From Cavia porcellus (taxonomy: Eukaryota > Chordata > Mammalia > Rodentia > Caviidae), in contig NW_026947489.1 in the NCBI RefSeq assembly GCF_034190915.1, positions 62,496,001 through 62,560,000 on the forward strand: a stretch of 64,000 nucleotides of DNA. The letters are read 5' to 3'. How positions within the stretch are numbered: position 1 is the stretch's first letter; each line of letters opens with the position of its first letter. Shown here in pieces: positions 20,406-34,028 of the stretch. A model generated the notes under the pieces. It was not told where the DNA came from. It worked only from the letters and a program-made list of their open reading frames with translations, and searched no databases. The position numbers and the translations under genes were made by a program.

Positions 20406-23400
20406 CACTTAAGGACACTAGTAGTGGTTTTCACCACACTAGACATAAAATATGTAATTTTTATTAAGAGCACCAAGTGTTATATATTCATACCCACTAC
20501 ATAAAGTTTGCAAGCTCCCTAAATAAAATAAAGCAACACATATAATATTTGTAATTCATAATACAGTAATAAGTGCAAAAATACAGTCTCCCAGTTAAAC
20601 TTCTAGTGCTATAAAAAACAAGATTCTATTCTTCCTTATGACTGAATAATAGTCCACTGTTCATCTGTGCTGTTTTTTTATGTATTCATTTATTTCAGAT
20701 CACCTGAGCTCATTGTATATGTTGGTTATCTTAATTATTGCTGGGGTAAACCTGAGTCTGAATTGGAAGAAGGCAGATACTGAAAGATAAGTACTTCAAC
20801 TTCTATTTCATACACCAAACTTAATGTCAAAGTGATATAGGGGAATGAAACTTTTAACTTATTGTGTCTGGTATGAGTTTGTGTTTTTTAAAATCAAAGA
20901 ATGAATTTGAGGAACAACAGAGATTAAGAACAGATATTTATTGAGAAAAGAAAGCATTTGTCTGAGAGAGGAAGAGAGTGAGAGACAGACAGACAGACAG
21001 ACAGACAGGCAGATGGAGTTCTGAGGTGGTTTCTAGGGACTCTGTCTTTTCTAGGGACTTTATAGAGTACAATCATGAGATGAAACAGGTTTGTGGTCGA
21101 GAAACAGGGAACTTGCAAGGCATAGGGGCATGAGGTGAGACAAAACTATGGTTAATCCATAAGATTAACAGTTTAGGTAAAGCTAATTAAATCGGGACAA
21201 ATGGGGAAGGGAGTCACCTATAAAGTGGGCATTCTTAGAGAGCAGTGGCTCTTCCATAGGGGTTTGGGGTGGTGACTTCTGCTTTCCTCAAGGTGATAGG
21301 GAACTATTTAGAACATCAGTACTTAGGACATGGATGCATTTGTTTGCTCTTTTGTTTTGAGACCTGGCCCAGAGCAGGAAGTGTCTGTCTTCTTCCAGTT
21401 GCAAGGCATCTGGGCTTTTGCACTGGCTCCTTTGAGGACCTAGCCCTGTATCACTGCCTATAATGTTTCTAACTCAGCTACCCATAACAAAAGTAAGCAT
21501 AAAATCAGTAGTACTAGAGGTTGAGGAGAGAGTGGGAGGAGGTTGACTAAAGGGGAAATTAGAATTCATCAGTGAATGCCATAGGCTGTGAATGTAGAAA
21601 TTTGCCAAGAAACCCATTAACATGTGCCACCAACATATTTTATTCAAGAATGAAATACAACGATTTACAGTACCAAATATGATTACTAGACACAGTGTTT
21701 TTCTTTCTTGGTAAATATTAGTTTTATATTCATTAGTACAAAACATCTCCTTCAGGATCGCCTTCATCACTAATGCTCCCAATTTTGCTTTGTGTGTGTG
21801 CATGCGTGAGTGTGTGTATTTGAGCACATGCACATGTTTATGTTGTACCACACATAGAGGTGCAGCATCCCAGTACCAGATCACAAGGCATGGCATTTTA
21901 TCACTAAGCACAAACAAAGATGTTATGCAGTACCAGTGGGTTGATAGCCTATCTCTATCTTACTTGAGGAAAAACTGTACAAAAGTGTGATCTAATGGAC
22001 TATAGAGTCCCCACCACTGAATTCTGTATTTTTATCATTAGTATAATTATATCTTGAGACAACTTCTAAGCATTTATTCTATTTTCCAATTATACATATT
22101 GTGTTCATATGTGAGAGCAAAAAGCATGATTCTTCTTATCACCTTCATCCCTGTATTATAGTCCATGTTCATCTTTACACATTTTTAAAACGCAAAACTA
22201 AAGAACATAGTTTAATTTCATGTCCATAATATCATGCATAAATGCACTCCCATACCTACATAAAACATTGACAATATATTTCTCATGTGTCCTGGACCTC
22301 AATGTGACTGGCAGGTAAGTGCATGGCCCAACATATCACAAAATACTGGCCCAACAGCATAGCATTCTATCAACATATCACAAAATACTGACAGTAAAAA
22401 TTCCTAAAATGTAGTTCCTAAAGACTTCAGTACCAAATCTGCAGACTGACACTAACGATTTAAGATACAGATGTACTTAAAACAAATATGCACTTTTATT
22501 TTAAGGGTTAGATAAATCAGTGATAATGCACACTACACACATAGAGATACATAGACAGTGATTCAAAACATGGCCTCACAGCAATGGGGCTCTAAGAAGA
22601 GCATGGAGTCTAGTTTTCCTCATTACCTTGTTTGTTCAGACTCTGAAGTAAGATCCCATGGGACAGAGATGTAGACAGGACTATGAGCCAACTACCATCT
22701 GCACCTACCACATGGAAACACAAAAACACATCTTCCCTGAGTAAATTAAAAGAAATTATTTCAATGTTGGACTTTATATGTTCATGGGTAAAAACGTCAC
22801 AATAGTATTTTAGAACTTAACTAAAATACAGGTTAGTTCAGTAGGTTAGAGTAAAAACTAGAGTACATTTTCTAAAATTCAGTTAAACAGTATTTTCTAG
22901 ATTTTACTTACATTTGATACATATATTCAAATAATATATGAATATCCCTGAATAGTTTGAATTGCATAAAACTTCTGCTTTGAAATGATCAAGCTTCTGA
23001 CTGACTAGATTATATTCCAGGAACACGTTGCTTTCTACTCTTGTAGCAGCTAAGATTTAGCTGTGTTTAGTGCACATACATTAGTGAAGGTCACCACAGC
23101 CACTGTAGAGTTATTTTACACAGAAAATAGAAGTTTGAGAGAAAGTGGAGAAACTTTAAAATATCACTGCTAAAGTATTTCTTATATTCTCCAGCCCCTA
23201 ATAACTGGAAGGAGCCTCATTAACAAACGAAGAACAGCTCTTCTCAGGACCATAAGGCATCTAAAGTCCATCAGAAGAAGGGTGAACACAGATGTGTTAA
23301 GTGAGAGAATATAAATGAGATGATATCCAAAGTGTTTCTAAAGCACAATTAGGAAAGATGCTGACTTAATAGAAGGGACAGCAAGTAGGGTTTCATAAAA

Positions 23401-25197
23401 CACATTTGGATTAAAATATGTCTTGAAAGATAGGAAAGTCCCTTTTAATGTACTTTTTTTCCCTTAAAGAGAAAGGAAGCTGAGATGGCAGGAAGCAGAG
23501 ATGGATCATGTTGACTGGAACAAAACTGAAGGGAGTGGAGATTGTAAGAATATTCTGTACTATGGTGTAAAAAGTCATATTCACATTAAAAAATCAGCAT
23601 GAACTGTCTCTAATAGTCAACACTCAGAGAAGGGATCTCGTTTGAGAAGCAAAATAAGTGAAAAATTTATCTCACTTTTTTCTTTCCACTTCTTTGCTTT
23701 CATTTTTCCTAGGTTTTGGGTCCAAATTGACTTTCATTTTCTTAATATAGTCATTGGAGATTTGGAAGTTGTGGGTTCCTAAGCACTTATTTTCTTACAT
23801 TTTTGTGATGCTATGATTAGATCTGAATGTGTTTAGTATGTTTTTAGGATTTCTAGTGTACATTTTATTGAGAATTTTTTGAATTTATTACATAGTACTT
23901 TTCAATAATTGTGTTAAGAAAAAATGTTAAAAAATGTATTTTTCAATAAAATAAATAATACATGTTAGTACCTGAAAATTTTTAGTATATTTAGAAGACA
24001 CATGAGGAACTCGAATGCAGTTCTAGATTTCTTTGAGGAGTATTTTTAACATGTACAAAGAAATTTGTCCATTTTAAATAAGATTTCCTTTTCAATTTTC
24101 AGATGCAAATGTGACAGAGACTAAGGGTGTAAGGGAAAGAAACAAGGAAATAGGGATTATTGGCATTATTAGGACATTTGCTATTTCAATTATGAAAATT
24201 AGTCAATGTGATTAAGAAAAACAGATACACAAATTAAAGCATAGTAGACAAACCAGAATTAATTTACAAAGTGACTTGTAAGTTAATATATAAACAAATT
24301 TCCATATCTCTTAGAAACAAAGCATAATTTTTATTCTGATTAAAATTTCAATATAATTTGATATACAATGATGTTATGTTTGAAAATTTGGATAGAAATT
24401 AGGCTCTACCAACAGAAGAAATATAGTGTATTATACTGAGTACAGTTAGGACATGCAAGCTCTTTAGTAGATATTATTTGGCTTTAAAGCCCAACTTATC
24501 CAAAACACATCTGATGTTTGGATGTTTTTATTTTGCTCTCCCCTTTATAATTTTTAAAATAGGCATAAACATTGGATTTTCCATTAAGGTTTTTGACATA
24601 AACATGATATTGTGCCTTTCATATAGTTATGAATATTTGAAGTATTTACATACCATTATGATTATATTGTGATCCAGACTGCTATATGTAATAAATCACT
24701 GATATTTGCAACAAATCACTTATGCAAAATAAAAAATACAACATTGTACACCTGGTACCTTTGGGACAATAATCAGTTTGTTTGCGTCTGTCCTAGTGAC
24801 AGTACTGCAGTAGATTCACTGCATTTTTAGATCTCCTCTACAAATGCACAGCTGAGACAAGGCAACCTCTCCTTCTAAATAGCATATAAATTGTTTGTTC
24901 CTACACCAAGATGACATGGTGTATGTCACAGTCTCTATTTATATGTATAAAAATGGAATATAGGGAAAATAAAACACTCTTTTCTCACCAATATCTCTTT
25001 CTACCATCCATCCCATTCCCAAAACCAGTGTGATTGTAATCTTTATAGTAGGGGAAAATAAAACACACAAAGAGAAACAGTTTACCCAAAAGTACAAGCT
25101 ACAGTCATGGATTCTCTGAACAATGTCACAAATACAGACCTTGTAAATTGGTCTCCTCTACTGAGCCACACGGATGTCCTGAGGACATAGGGCTGAC
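20406..25197. other. Intergenic, AT-rich, old repeats
   Basis: About 20620-20760 resembles the reversed 3' part of an ancient L1 (the block TGACTGAATAATAGTCCA). A (GACA)n run lies at about 20983-21007 and a TG-rich patch at about 21791-21822. The rest shows no convincing gene. The 147-codon minus-strand frame at 21474-21917 matches nothing that I know and has no supporting signals. Confidence 0.45.
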
Positions 25198-26095
25198 ATG
25201 AACTGCACACAGGTAACAGACTTCACTCTTTCTGGTCTCACAGACCAGCAGGCATTGACTACACCCCTCTTCCTGCACTTCTTATCCACTTACATTTTCA
25301 CAGCTGTGGGCAACCTGGGTTTGATCCTGGTCACCAGAGCAGATGCAAGACTCAACACTCCCATGTACTTCTTCCTGAACAACCAGGCTTTTGTTGATTT
25401 CTGTTACACTTTGGTCATCACACATAAAATGCTGAGGAATTTCCCCTGTCTACGAAATGCTGTCTCCTTATGTCTGCGCTGCTCAGCTGGATTGACTTCT
25501 CACCTGAATGGTGTCAGAGTGCTTGCTCCTGGCCTCCATGGCCTATAACAGGTATGTGGCCATTTGCAGCCCTCTGCTCTACATGGTCAGAATGTCCCCG
25601 GGCTTCTGCATTCAGCTCATGGCTGTGCCCTACAGCTACAGCTTTTTCATGGCACTGTTTCACACCATGCTGACCTTCCACCTCTGCTACTGTCACTTCA
25701 ATGTCATCAATCATTTCTACTTGGATGGCATGCTTCTGCTCAGGCTCACATGCTCAGACACTCACTGCAAACAGCTGTGGGTTTTGACCTGGGCTGGGAT
25801 CACATTCATTGCCTCTGTCCTGATTATGTTGGTCTCCTACATGTTCATTGCCTCTGCCATCCTGAGGATGCTCTTGGCTGAAGAAGGTGCAAAGCCTTCT
25901 CCACCTGTGGCTCCCACATACTGGTGGTGGTCCTGATCTTCATGTACCTGCAGCCCAGCTCTACCCATTCCCTGGTCATGGACAAGGTGGCCTCAGACTT
26001 CTACACAGTGCTCATCCGGATACTGAACCCCTTGATCTACAGCCTCCAGAATAGAAGGTCAAGGAAGCACTGAGAAAGCTGTGGGTAGCAGCAGC
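25198..26095 (+). pseudogene. Olfactory receptor pseudogene (class II)
   Basis: It reads as a seven-transmembrane odorant receptor. It starts with ATG and an N-terminal Asn-Cys-Thr glycosylation site, then has GNLGLILVT (TM1), LNTPMYFFLNN (TM2), MAYNRYVAICSPLLY (end of TM3, altered DRY region) near 25535, the [14 protein letters not shown] block of TM6 near 25890 and [11 protein letters not shown] of TM7 near 26030. The frame shifts near 25470-25500, again near 25885, and a missing base near 26053 gives an early stop where the [12 protein letters not shown] tail would continue. Three lesions make it a pseudogene. The intronless layout and ~900-bp length fit the family. The subfamily is not assigned. 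Confidence 0.93.
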
Positions 26096-26099
26096 CAGG

Positions 26100-27130
26100 C
26101 TTCCATGCTCCCGAGATTTCAAAACTTAACTCTTTCATGATCTGCTTTTATGCCCCTAATAAATCATTTTCTAGTTTTGTTTTGGTTTGGTTTTTTGTAG
26201 GCAAGTTTAACTTAGAAAGATACTTTTATAAGTAGGGGATGAAGGAACATTTTACATTAAATGCTATTTCTTCCACAAAAATGCATTTTAAACTTCTTTC
26301 ATCTGACAAGCATACAACTAGATTTTGTCCAATGATGACCAAATTTAAGGCTCCCTTAGTTCCCTGTTTAGATTATTATCCTATTATAATAGATTATTAG
26401 TATATATTAAGCATAATTAAAGTTTCTAATTAAATTTCGGGCAACTGTAAACTAATGGCTTATACATGGTGTCATTTTGCTCTGCATGATTATTGGGCAA
26501 TGGAGATAATTATTTATTGTTAGGGCAACAGCATATGTGAATCTTGCTAGCTGGAAAGAGATGGCAGGGATGTTAAAAAGAACCTAAGTTTCACACCAGA
26601 GGCCTCTGTACATAAATGTTCCCTGACAAATCGGGGAGATCCCCGGAATTAGGAAGCTCACGGTAAACAGTTATTCACTGACAGCCACTGTGGTGACTTC
26701 ATTCAGATCAGCAGGCTTCCTGGGGCTATTCTTGTCTTGCCTGCTGGTCTCTCCTTACCTGTTTTATCAATTATTTAGGCTGCTAAATCTTGAGCTAAAT
26801 ACGGTTATCCTTTTGCTATTTGTCAGTTCTTTCTGACATTTTGGTGCTTTTAGTCCAAATAATAATGACAAATTTACCTCTGTTTCTTTCAGTCACCATT
26901 ATTAAATGTCTCTCTGTTTTAGAGTAACAATTACTGATTTAAATACTTTCTGTAACTTTACTATAATTTCTGCAACTCTCTTTTGGGTTTTGTTTTCATG
27001 CAATCATATGTGGTTTATTATCAATATATTTCTGATTTTGTATGTAATTTCTGCCTAAATTTAGATTAATTAATTTTGATTAAATTAAGCTTTAATGGAC
27101 AACCCATTCAGTATCCCTCCTGTATTCAGG
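26100..27130. other. Intergenic, nothing recognised
   Basis: AT-rich sequence downstream of the receptor pseudogene, without a supported gene or a clear repeat. Confidence 0.4.
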
Positions 27131-27139
27131 AGCTATTCC

Positions 27140-27270
27140 TATCCATGCCTGTAATCCCAATACTCAGGAGGGTGAGGCAGGAGGATCATTGCAAGTTCAG
27201 ATCAGCCTGGGCTACAAAATGAGCTCAAGTCCAGGTTGAACTGCAGAGTGAGACCCTGTCTCAAAATAAT
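27140..27270 (+). mobile_element. B1-like (7SL-derived) SINE
   Basis: GCCTGTAATCCCAATACTCA is followed by GGTGAGGCAGGAGGATCATT, CAGCCTGGGCTACA and GAGTGAGACCCTGTCTCAAA in the order of a B1/Alu-type monomer. It ends in a short A-rich tail. Diverged from mouse B1. Confidence 0.9.
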
Positions 27271-27274
27271 TGCT

Positions 27275-29085
27275 TTCAATTAAAGTTTTAGGCCATCCAA
27301 TTTCAGATAATTATTAACATTTTTGAATTTATGTATCATTTTCTAACTATGCATTATGTGTCTTGTGCCTTTTATATTTTCTGCTTTCAACTTTCCTCCC
27401 TTGTGTTGAAAGTTTTTCCATGTTAATTTATTCCTTTTAGTCATCATATGCCTGTCTCCACTGGCAAATTCCTCAAACCAAAGTGTTAACTTTGTTAATC
27501 AACTCTTCCTACAATATTGAACATTTTCTCTAGTATTTTTTGCTGGACTTTTTGAATAAAATTTGTGTTTTCATACTGTGTGATACAATGATATTCCCTA
27601 AATGCAAAAGTTTTGAAACTAATGCTAATTTATTTCATCAAGATTCATCAATTATCTTTGAATATACACTTTAAATGAATGCTATGCTTTGATTCCCAAT
27701 GCTGTGTGAAATTTGATCCATAAATATTTCCCTTACTTTTTTGTTGATATTTATTTTATTTTGCTTTTTAAGAGCAGAAAATTTGTTGGAGGAAAAGAAT
27801 GGGAAACAGGAATAGGGAATAGGAAATAACTCCTGAGAGACAGGACAGATCTCATATGAAATTGTGTTGATTTTTTTTACAAGAATACATTCATGCAAAT
27901 CTTGACTGCACTGTTCCATAAATCCTTCATTTTTTATTTTTAAAATACACAATAATCATTTTCATTCCCTTAGTTAATTATAATCTTAAGACTATGTAAA
28001 TAAAAACATTTTATCATAAAGTTGAGAAACAACTAGAAGAAATGACTTAACATGTCTAGAAGAAATGACTTAACATGTCTTTCACTGAAATAAATCAGTA
28101 TACGACTACCTATTAATGATGTTTTAAAAGGCCATTTTCTCATCCCTTATGAGACAAAGTTAAAATTTTTCTATCAAAGATGGGTTTCTGCATAGAATCA
28201 AGAAGACAGATGCACATTTCTGTGAAGTTGTACATTGTGATCTCTTCCTCTCTATGTAACTATTTCTGAAAATTGACTTAAATGACAATGAAGATCAAAA
28301 GTTCCAGGAACTTCTGCTTTAAGAAGAGGAAATAAAATCTGGTGACTTAATTCCAATCAGTATGGAAGACCTATTGTTAACTGGAGCTTTGAAGTTTACC
28401 TGTAGTCTGGGCAGAAGACCTGAGAACCAGAACCTAGAGTCAGGAGGCTGAGCACAACACTAGCTCTGGGGGAAAACCTCTGGAGCCAAATTCCTGAGAA
28501 CAGAGGACAACAAAGACAGATGTTCCAGCAAAAACATGAAAATAAGCTTTTCTTCTACCTTTTGCTTTGCTTTTGTATTCAGTCAATAGTAGTATGCCAC
28601 TGGCACTGCTTGGGTGGATTTTCCCTTTGCCTATGGACTGAAAGCTTAAGTCATCCAGCAACAAACTCTCAAGAAGACACCTAGATATAAACCTGACCAC
28701 AGACCTGGATGTCCCTCAACCCAGCTAAGTTGATAGAAACTGAGCCTTCCCAAGAGGCCACAGATTGCATCTGGATCCACAGGTGAAAACAATATCTGTT
28801 CCACTGATTGCAGAAATGCCCATGGAGAGAAAGCAGTCTTTCAAAGTAATTCATGTGAGCAACTGAAAATTTGTTTTTTACCTTAGTACTTATAAATTTC
28901 TTTAACTGATATATGTTTGTAATATGTAATAATTATGCTAAACAGAAGGTTGGCACAGAAATCCAGAGAGAGTCTTCATCATGTTTAGACCCCTTCCTCT
29001 TGATTTCTGTTCTCATTCCTTTTCCAGTCCTCCTCCCATCTCTCTAAAGCCGACCTTTCTGTTTCCTAACAGTTGTCCTGTATTT
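27275..29085. other. Intergenic with a short tandem duplication
   Basis: Nothing coding is supported. The block CTAGAAGAAATGACTTAACA is present twice in tandem (about 28032-28078, period about 24). Confidence 0.45.
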
Positions 29086-29720
29086 TGATCTTTAAATTTT
29101 TACACTTTTGATCTTTATATTAAGAAACTCTGTGATATGTAACCTTTTGTAGATGACTTATTTCATTCAGTATTACAGTTTCCCAATCCATGTATTTTCC
29201 TAAAGATGACTCACATTTATCCCTCCATGCACTATAACTGAACATTGTTCCACTGTGTACACGGTACACTATTTTCTTTATCCTTTGATTTATTGATGGG
29301 CATATAGGCCACATTCATGATTTAGCTACTGCAATTTATGCTACAATAAATATATGTATATAATATAATGAATTTAACTCTTTCAGCTAAATAGCTGGGA
29401 ATGATATTTATGAGTCAAATGAAATTTCTATTCTTACTGTTTGAAAGACTCTCCATACCAAGTTTCATAGTAGTTGCACTAGTTTACAATCTTACTAGCA
29501 ACATAAAAAGATTTCTTTTTTTTTCTACAATTTTGCTAGCATTTGATGGTTGTTTTAAAAATTTCTAATGAACATTCTTGCTGCAATAAGGTGAAATTTC
29601 AGTATCATTTTACTTCGCATGTGTCTTCCCCGAATATTCAAGAAATTTTTAATGTATTTATTTTTCATTAGTATCTCTTCTTCAGATAGAGATAATTACT
29701 TTTCTTCAAAATAAAAATCA
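29085..29720 (-). mobile_element. Ancient L1 3'-end fragment
   Basis: The run of old-L1 landmarks is recognisable, read on the plus strand as the complement of an L1. A TATTTCATTCAG block comes first, then CATTGTTCCACTGTGTACAC, then TTGATGGGCATATAGGCCAC, CTACTGCAATTTATGCTACA, a CTCCATACCAAGTTTCATAG block and CTTACTAGCAACATAAAAAG. Strong divergence indicates an insertion that predates the rodent-specific elements. Confidence 0.72.
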
Positions 29721-32700
29721 CTTTTTCTCTCTTCTTGCCAGGAGAATATTTTTCAGTTTAAGAAAAAGGAATCCCACATAGTTCAGAACTGTATAAAGTT
29801 CATAAAAACTGAAAGATAAGGAGGCCATAATATTAGAAAAATATGTTTTAAAGCAGTAGTTGCCATGTACTGTAGAAATGTGCACAGGATTTTATGCAGG
29901 ATAAGATTGAACATTTCAAAATCAAATCACCAATGTCTCACTTAAAATATCTGATACATGGAAGAACATAGTTATGAACAACTAGTACAAGTATTGAAAG
30001 GTTATTGCAAAAGATAATGTTTAATTTTCCAGCACAAAATATATACAAAGCTATACAATAAAATCAATAGAAACTCATAGTGTAGGGCCGTGAAAGGTCT
30101 GTTGAGAGATTAAGGAGGAAAATGGGTAGGTGTCATCAATGGGCACACATTTCCAGAACACAAATAAGAAAGATGCAAATTGAAACCAGAGGGACCCTGA
30201 TGTGTCTCCTTGAATTCCTAGAAGAGGACTTTTCTTGGGAGCTGATCCCCAGTGGCACTTTCCCCAAGGATGAAGCAGAAAATGTTTGGCTAAGACAACT
30301 TGTGACTTGGGCTCTCAACAATTTATAGAGCCATCAGTTCTTACTGCTGTCACAATGTGGACTCTTACTCTGACAACTGGAAGCAGAGTCCGCAGTAGAG
30401 GTGGGTAGAGGATGTGTTACTTATTTTTTTGGTAAGGACATTTAAAAATTACAAACCAATTCTCCAAAGGAGACAACCCACTTTCCTTTTGAAAGATAAT
30501 ATGAAATATGTATAATCAAATAAACAATACATATTCTAATATTTATTTATAAAGTTATAATTCCTTTCAGTAATACAGGTATTTATATTTGACAAATAGT
30601 AAGATCTCATATATTAACTAATCATACCAGTTCTTAATTTTTTCATCAGTGAGTCTATTTATGTAATAATATTTTCTTTGCTCTATTATATAATCAAAAA
30701 TTCCATTAGATAAAAACCTTATATTTCATAGTAAAGTATGTCTTCCAATATTTCAATTAGAATATATTAAAATGATTACTTTGGTGCAATGTTAAAAAGA
30801 CGGACTTCCACTACAGGAGTGGCGGCGGACTAGGAAGGTAGAAGACTTCAGCTGCAGAAGCATGGACTACTGGCTTAATGAGATGAGATCTCTATGATAT
30901 TTTCAAAGAAAGAATAAACCTGAAATGAAAGTAAACATTTTTTGGTTTGCCCTAGCTCAACTGACTAAAATAGAATGCCTTAAAAGTTTCACATGCCTTT
31001 TATTTTTATTTAAGGCATCTCTTCTAAATTGGGAAGATTGGCCTTCCTCTACATTAAGGGGACTAACCTTCAGTGAAAAAGCATGGGAAATCAATGGCGA
31101 ATAAGCAAAAGGAAAAGAAAATTTGACTTAAAAACAGAAAAACCAAAATACATGCACAAATTCTAATTATTAATACTGAGGTTATTGAAGTATGGATGTG
31201 CTTTATAATGTAATATTTAGTTATTTGAATGCTTACAAAATTCTTTGTAGTTGACCAAAGAGTGATGTGTTGAAAACATCAATTCAACTACTCTGTCTTA
31301 AACTATAGACCACGGGGATGGCAAGTCTTTGAGAGACTGAGTGCCAAACTGTAACCCAGAAGCCATTTATTTATTACAAAGTGCCAACAGTGTAATTAAA
31401 TCTGAACACTGAAATTGTAATTTAGAAAAAGCAACTTGCACATTAACATTTTGTCCCTAAAATAAAGGCAAAATAACATGGGTGTCATATGTTCACCACC
31501 ACTGCTTCAGTGTGCAAAGTAGGTCGTGAGCTATGACTGCACCACCAAAAATCTCATAAAGTCTACCTGTAGTGCACCCCACTTATTTCACATGTATGCC
31601 ATCTGATTCATCATATGATTTATATAGAATCAACCATTGTTTTCACCTTCAAACCATCAGATTTAACAGAGTTAGCAGATTCTCTGTACATAACTTCTCA
31701 AGTTTGGTTTACAAAGCATTCTCTTATTTCAAAACATCCCATAAGATATGAATAAATGATCTGATATTTTTAAAACCTTCAACATATGCCCTGCTGTATC
31801 TTTTTCAACTCTTATAAATCTTTGTCTTCCTAACTGTAGGAGTAATGGTTTGAACTTCAAAGGTGAGTATGAATCTCATCTATCTTAATATAGTTCCAGA
31901 GTTTAAAATTTACTTTAAATAAATCATTATTGTAAAGATAGTTTGTTCTGGTTGTTCATTATTATTCTATGACATTATTAAGCAAACACTTTCCACATAT
32001 AATAAACCTAAGTGTTAATTCCCTACCTCTGGGATCACCTAAGAGCCTCAGTGTCTGGAATGCTGCATTCTTCTTGCTAAGATTTACTGAGTAGCTGTTT
32101 CCTACTGCTTAGATTTTGCACCAAATATCACCACCTCAGAAAGGATTTTTCAAACATCCCAGGCTAGTTTCATGTATCCTCATGTTTAAATTCAACATTC
32201 AACAATACAACTCAGAACTATTTCTATTCAATGTATCCTAACAGATTTTTGTCTGCTCTCCATAAATGGAAAATTATTTTCATGACATGACATGAGGGAC
32301 AGTAAATTTATTTACAGCTAGAACATCATCAGAGACAGAGTATAAATTCAGTAAATATATTATTAATGAATAAATAATAAATCACTGGAAGAAACCAAAG
32401 GAAAAGGACAATGCTTGTTGTCAGAAATAAATACATTATGAATTTAAAATGTTGCTGGTTATTTTAGTCTTTAGTATTATCATTTTGTTTTCTTTTTTCT
32501 TCATATAAGATTGGTTTTGTATATTTTGTCCCATGTTGCTATGTTGTATTCACAGAGACAGACAGACAGACTGACAGAGACAGAGAGACACACAGAGACA
32601 GAGTCAGGGGGAGGAGAATGTATATCAACAAGTGTATGGTTTTACCACTCACACAGTGAATCAGTCTGGACTCTGGAAGAGCAATCCGAAAGATTTAGAG

Positions 32701-33505
32701 GAGATATGGTGACCTGAGTTGCTCAGGGGAGTGCCATCAACTGCTAAGACAGAGCCTCTGATTGCTCTTGTAGTGGGCATAAAATCTTCCTGCAATAAAC
32801 AGAAGAGTGCCAGACTGTATTAAAAAATGTGATCATGCAGCAAATAAATATACAGAAGTTATGTTAGAAACCATACAAATCAAACATATTTCTTAACAGG
32901 ACTCCATGTATCTTTCTCCCATTTAATTAAAAATAATTAAGGACAAAGCAATTGACAAATGTGGATACTAAAGTAGAGAAATGAAACATTCATTCAGTAG
33001 GAATGGTGGGGCAAAATGCTTCCCAGAATGATTAATTCTTGAAAAAAAGCATGAGTTGGGACTGAAAAATTTTCAAAGACAATTGGGCTTTTGTAGGACT
33101 GTGAAATTTCTCAAACCTGCTTCATTTTCAATGAGATATAGTGATAATTAATTTATCAGTGCAAGCTAAATCTTCTAAAACTCAGTGAATGCCAAAAATG
33201 AGTGTTCACATATTACATACACGTGGGTCATTTACTTTATGCTTAATTCTATTTTCTTCCCAGTGTTACAATTTTACATGCAATCCTTAGAAGACTGAGG
33301 TTACAAGTGGGTTACATTAATGCAAGATTCAGGGAAACCTCACCCAAGAGTTGCTTTACCTTCTAAGAGAAGTACTAAAATTGTTCCCTTAACTTTATGG
33401 CCACTTCTTTTCTTCCCTGCTTTATTTAGAAGGTTCACCCCCATGTTTTTTCCCATGGCCCCTTCCTCCAAATGACAAAATTCAATTGTTGCAACTGATT
33501 TCTCT
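29721..33505. other. Intergenic, AT-rich
   Basis: No supported gene. The 68-codon frame at 30122-30328 lacks any family similarity that I recognise. A GACAGACAGA-type simple repeat lies at about 32555-32603. Confidence 0.45.
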
Positions 33506-34020
33506 TGTAATCCAAAAATGAGCCCCTAAACTCGGGTTCAAAAATGAGGCAAAAACATATTTTAAAAAAGCAGTGCTGATTTATTTTATCCTGGGCCCAG
33601 CAACACAGTGCAGTTGAAGTTGCAAAAGCTGTGTGTCTCCCTCCAAGCTTGCATCCTTTATGTACATATCACAGTTTACAAAGTAAGGGGTTATGGGCTT
33701 GGATCAGGAAATATGCTAATGAGGAAGACCTTTGTTTTTCTTAGCAGAGACAGAGAAATCTAGCAGTAATTAACAATCTTTGTCAGCTTATTTTAGCACC
33801 ACATCTGTTATTTGTAGAGGGCATCAATGGTTAACATATCAATTAGGTTAGGTTTTCAGGGATTTACAAGTCTTTATAGAGCAGAGCATTGATTAACATA
33901 TCAATTAGGTCACCCAGAGGGGGAGGAAATGCATACAGAACAGTAGATGGCGTTACAGCTACTTTGGCATACCACAAACATAACTAGCAATAACGAAGCT
34001 CTTTTTGCTAGTGTACAGCA
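33506..34020 (-). mobile_element. Solo LTR of the middle-provirus family
   Basis: Read on the minus strand it starts TGCTGTACACTAGC and ends GGATTACA, with the same ordered blocks as 8104-8607 (double CCTAATTGATATG, GCTGACAAAGATTGTTAATT, TGCACTGTGTTGCTGGGCCC). No internal retroviral sequence adjoins it apart from a GATGGGAA resembling the polypurine tract directly outside at 34021-34028. I see no matching target duplication (CTCT against ATTC). Confidence 0.88.
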
Positions 34021-34028
34021 ATTCCCAT

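Noticed and set aside
20983..21007. CRISPR-like regular repeat
   Set aside because: It is a GACA simple repeat in a mammalian genome; no spacers.
21474..21917. 147-codon minus-strand frame
   Set aside because: No motif, no splice or promoter support, and surrounded by repeats and AT-rich DNA.
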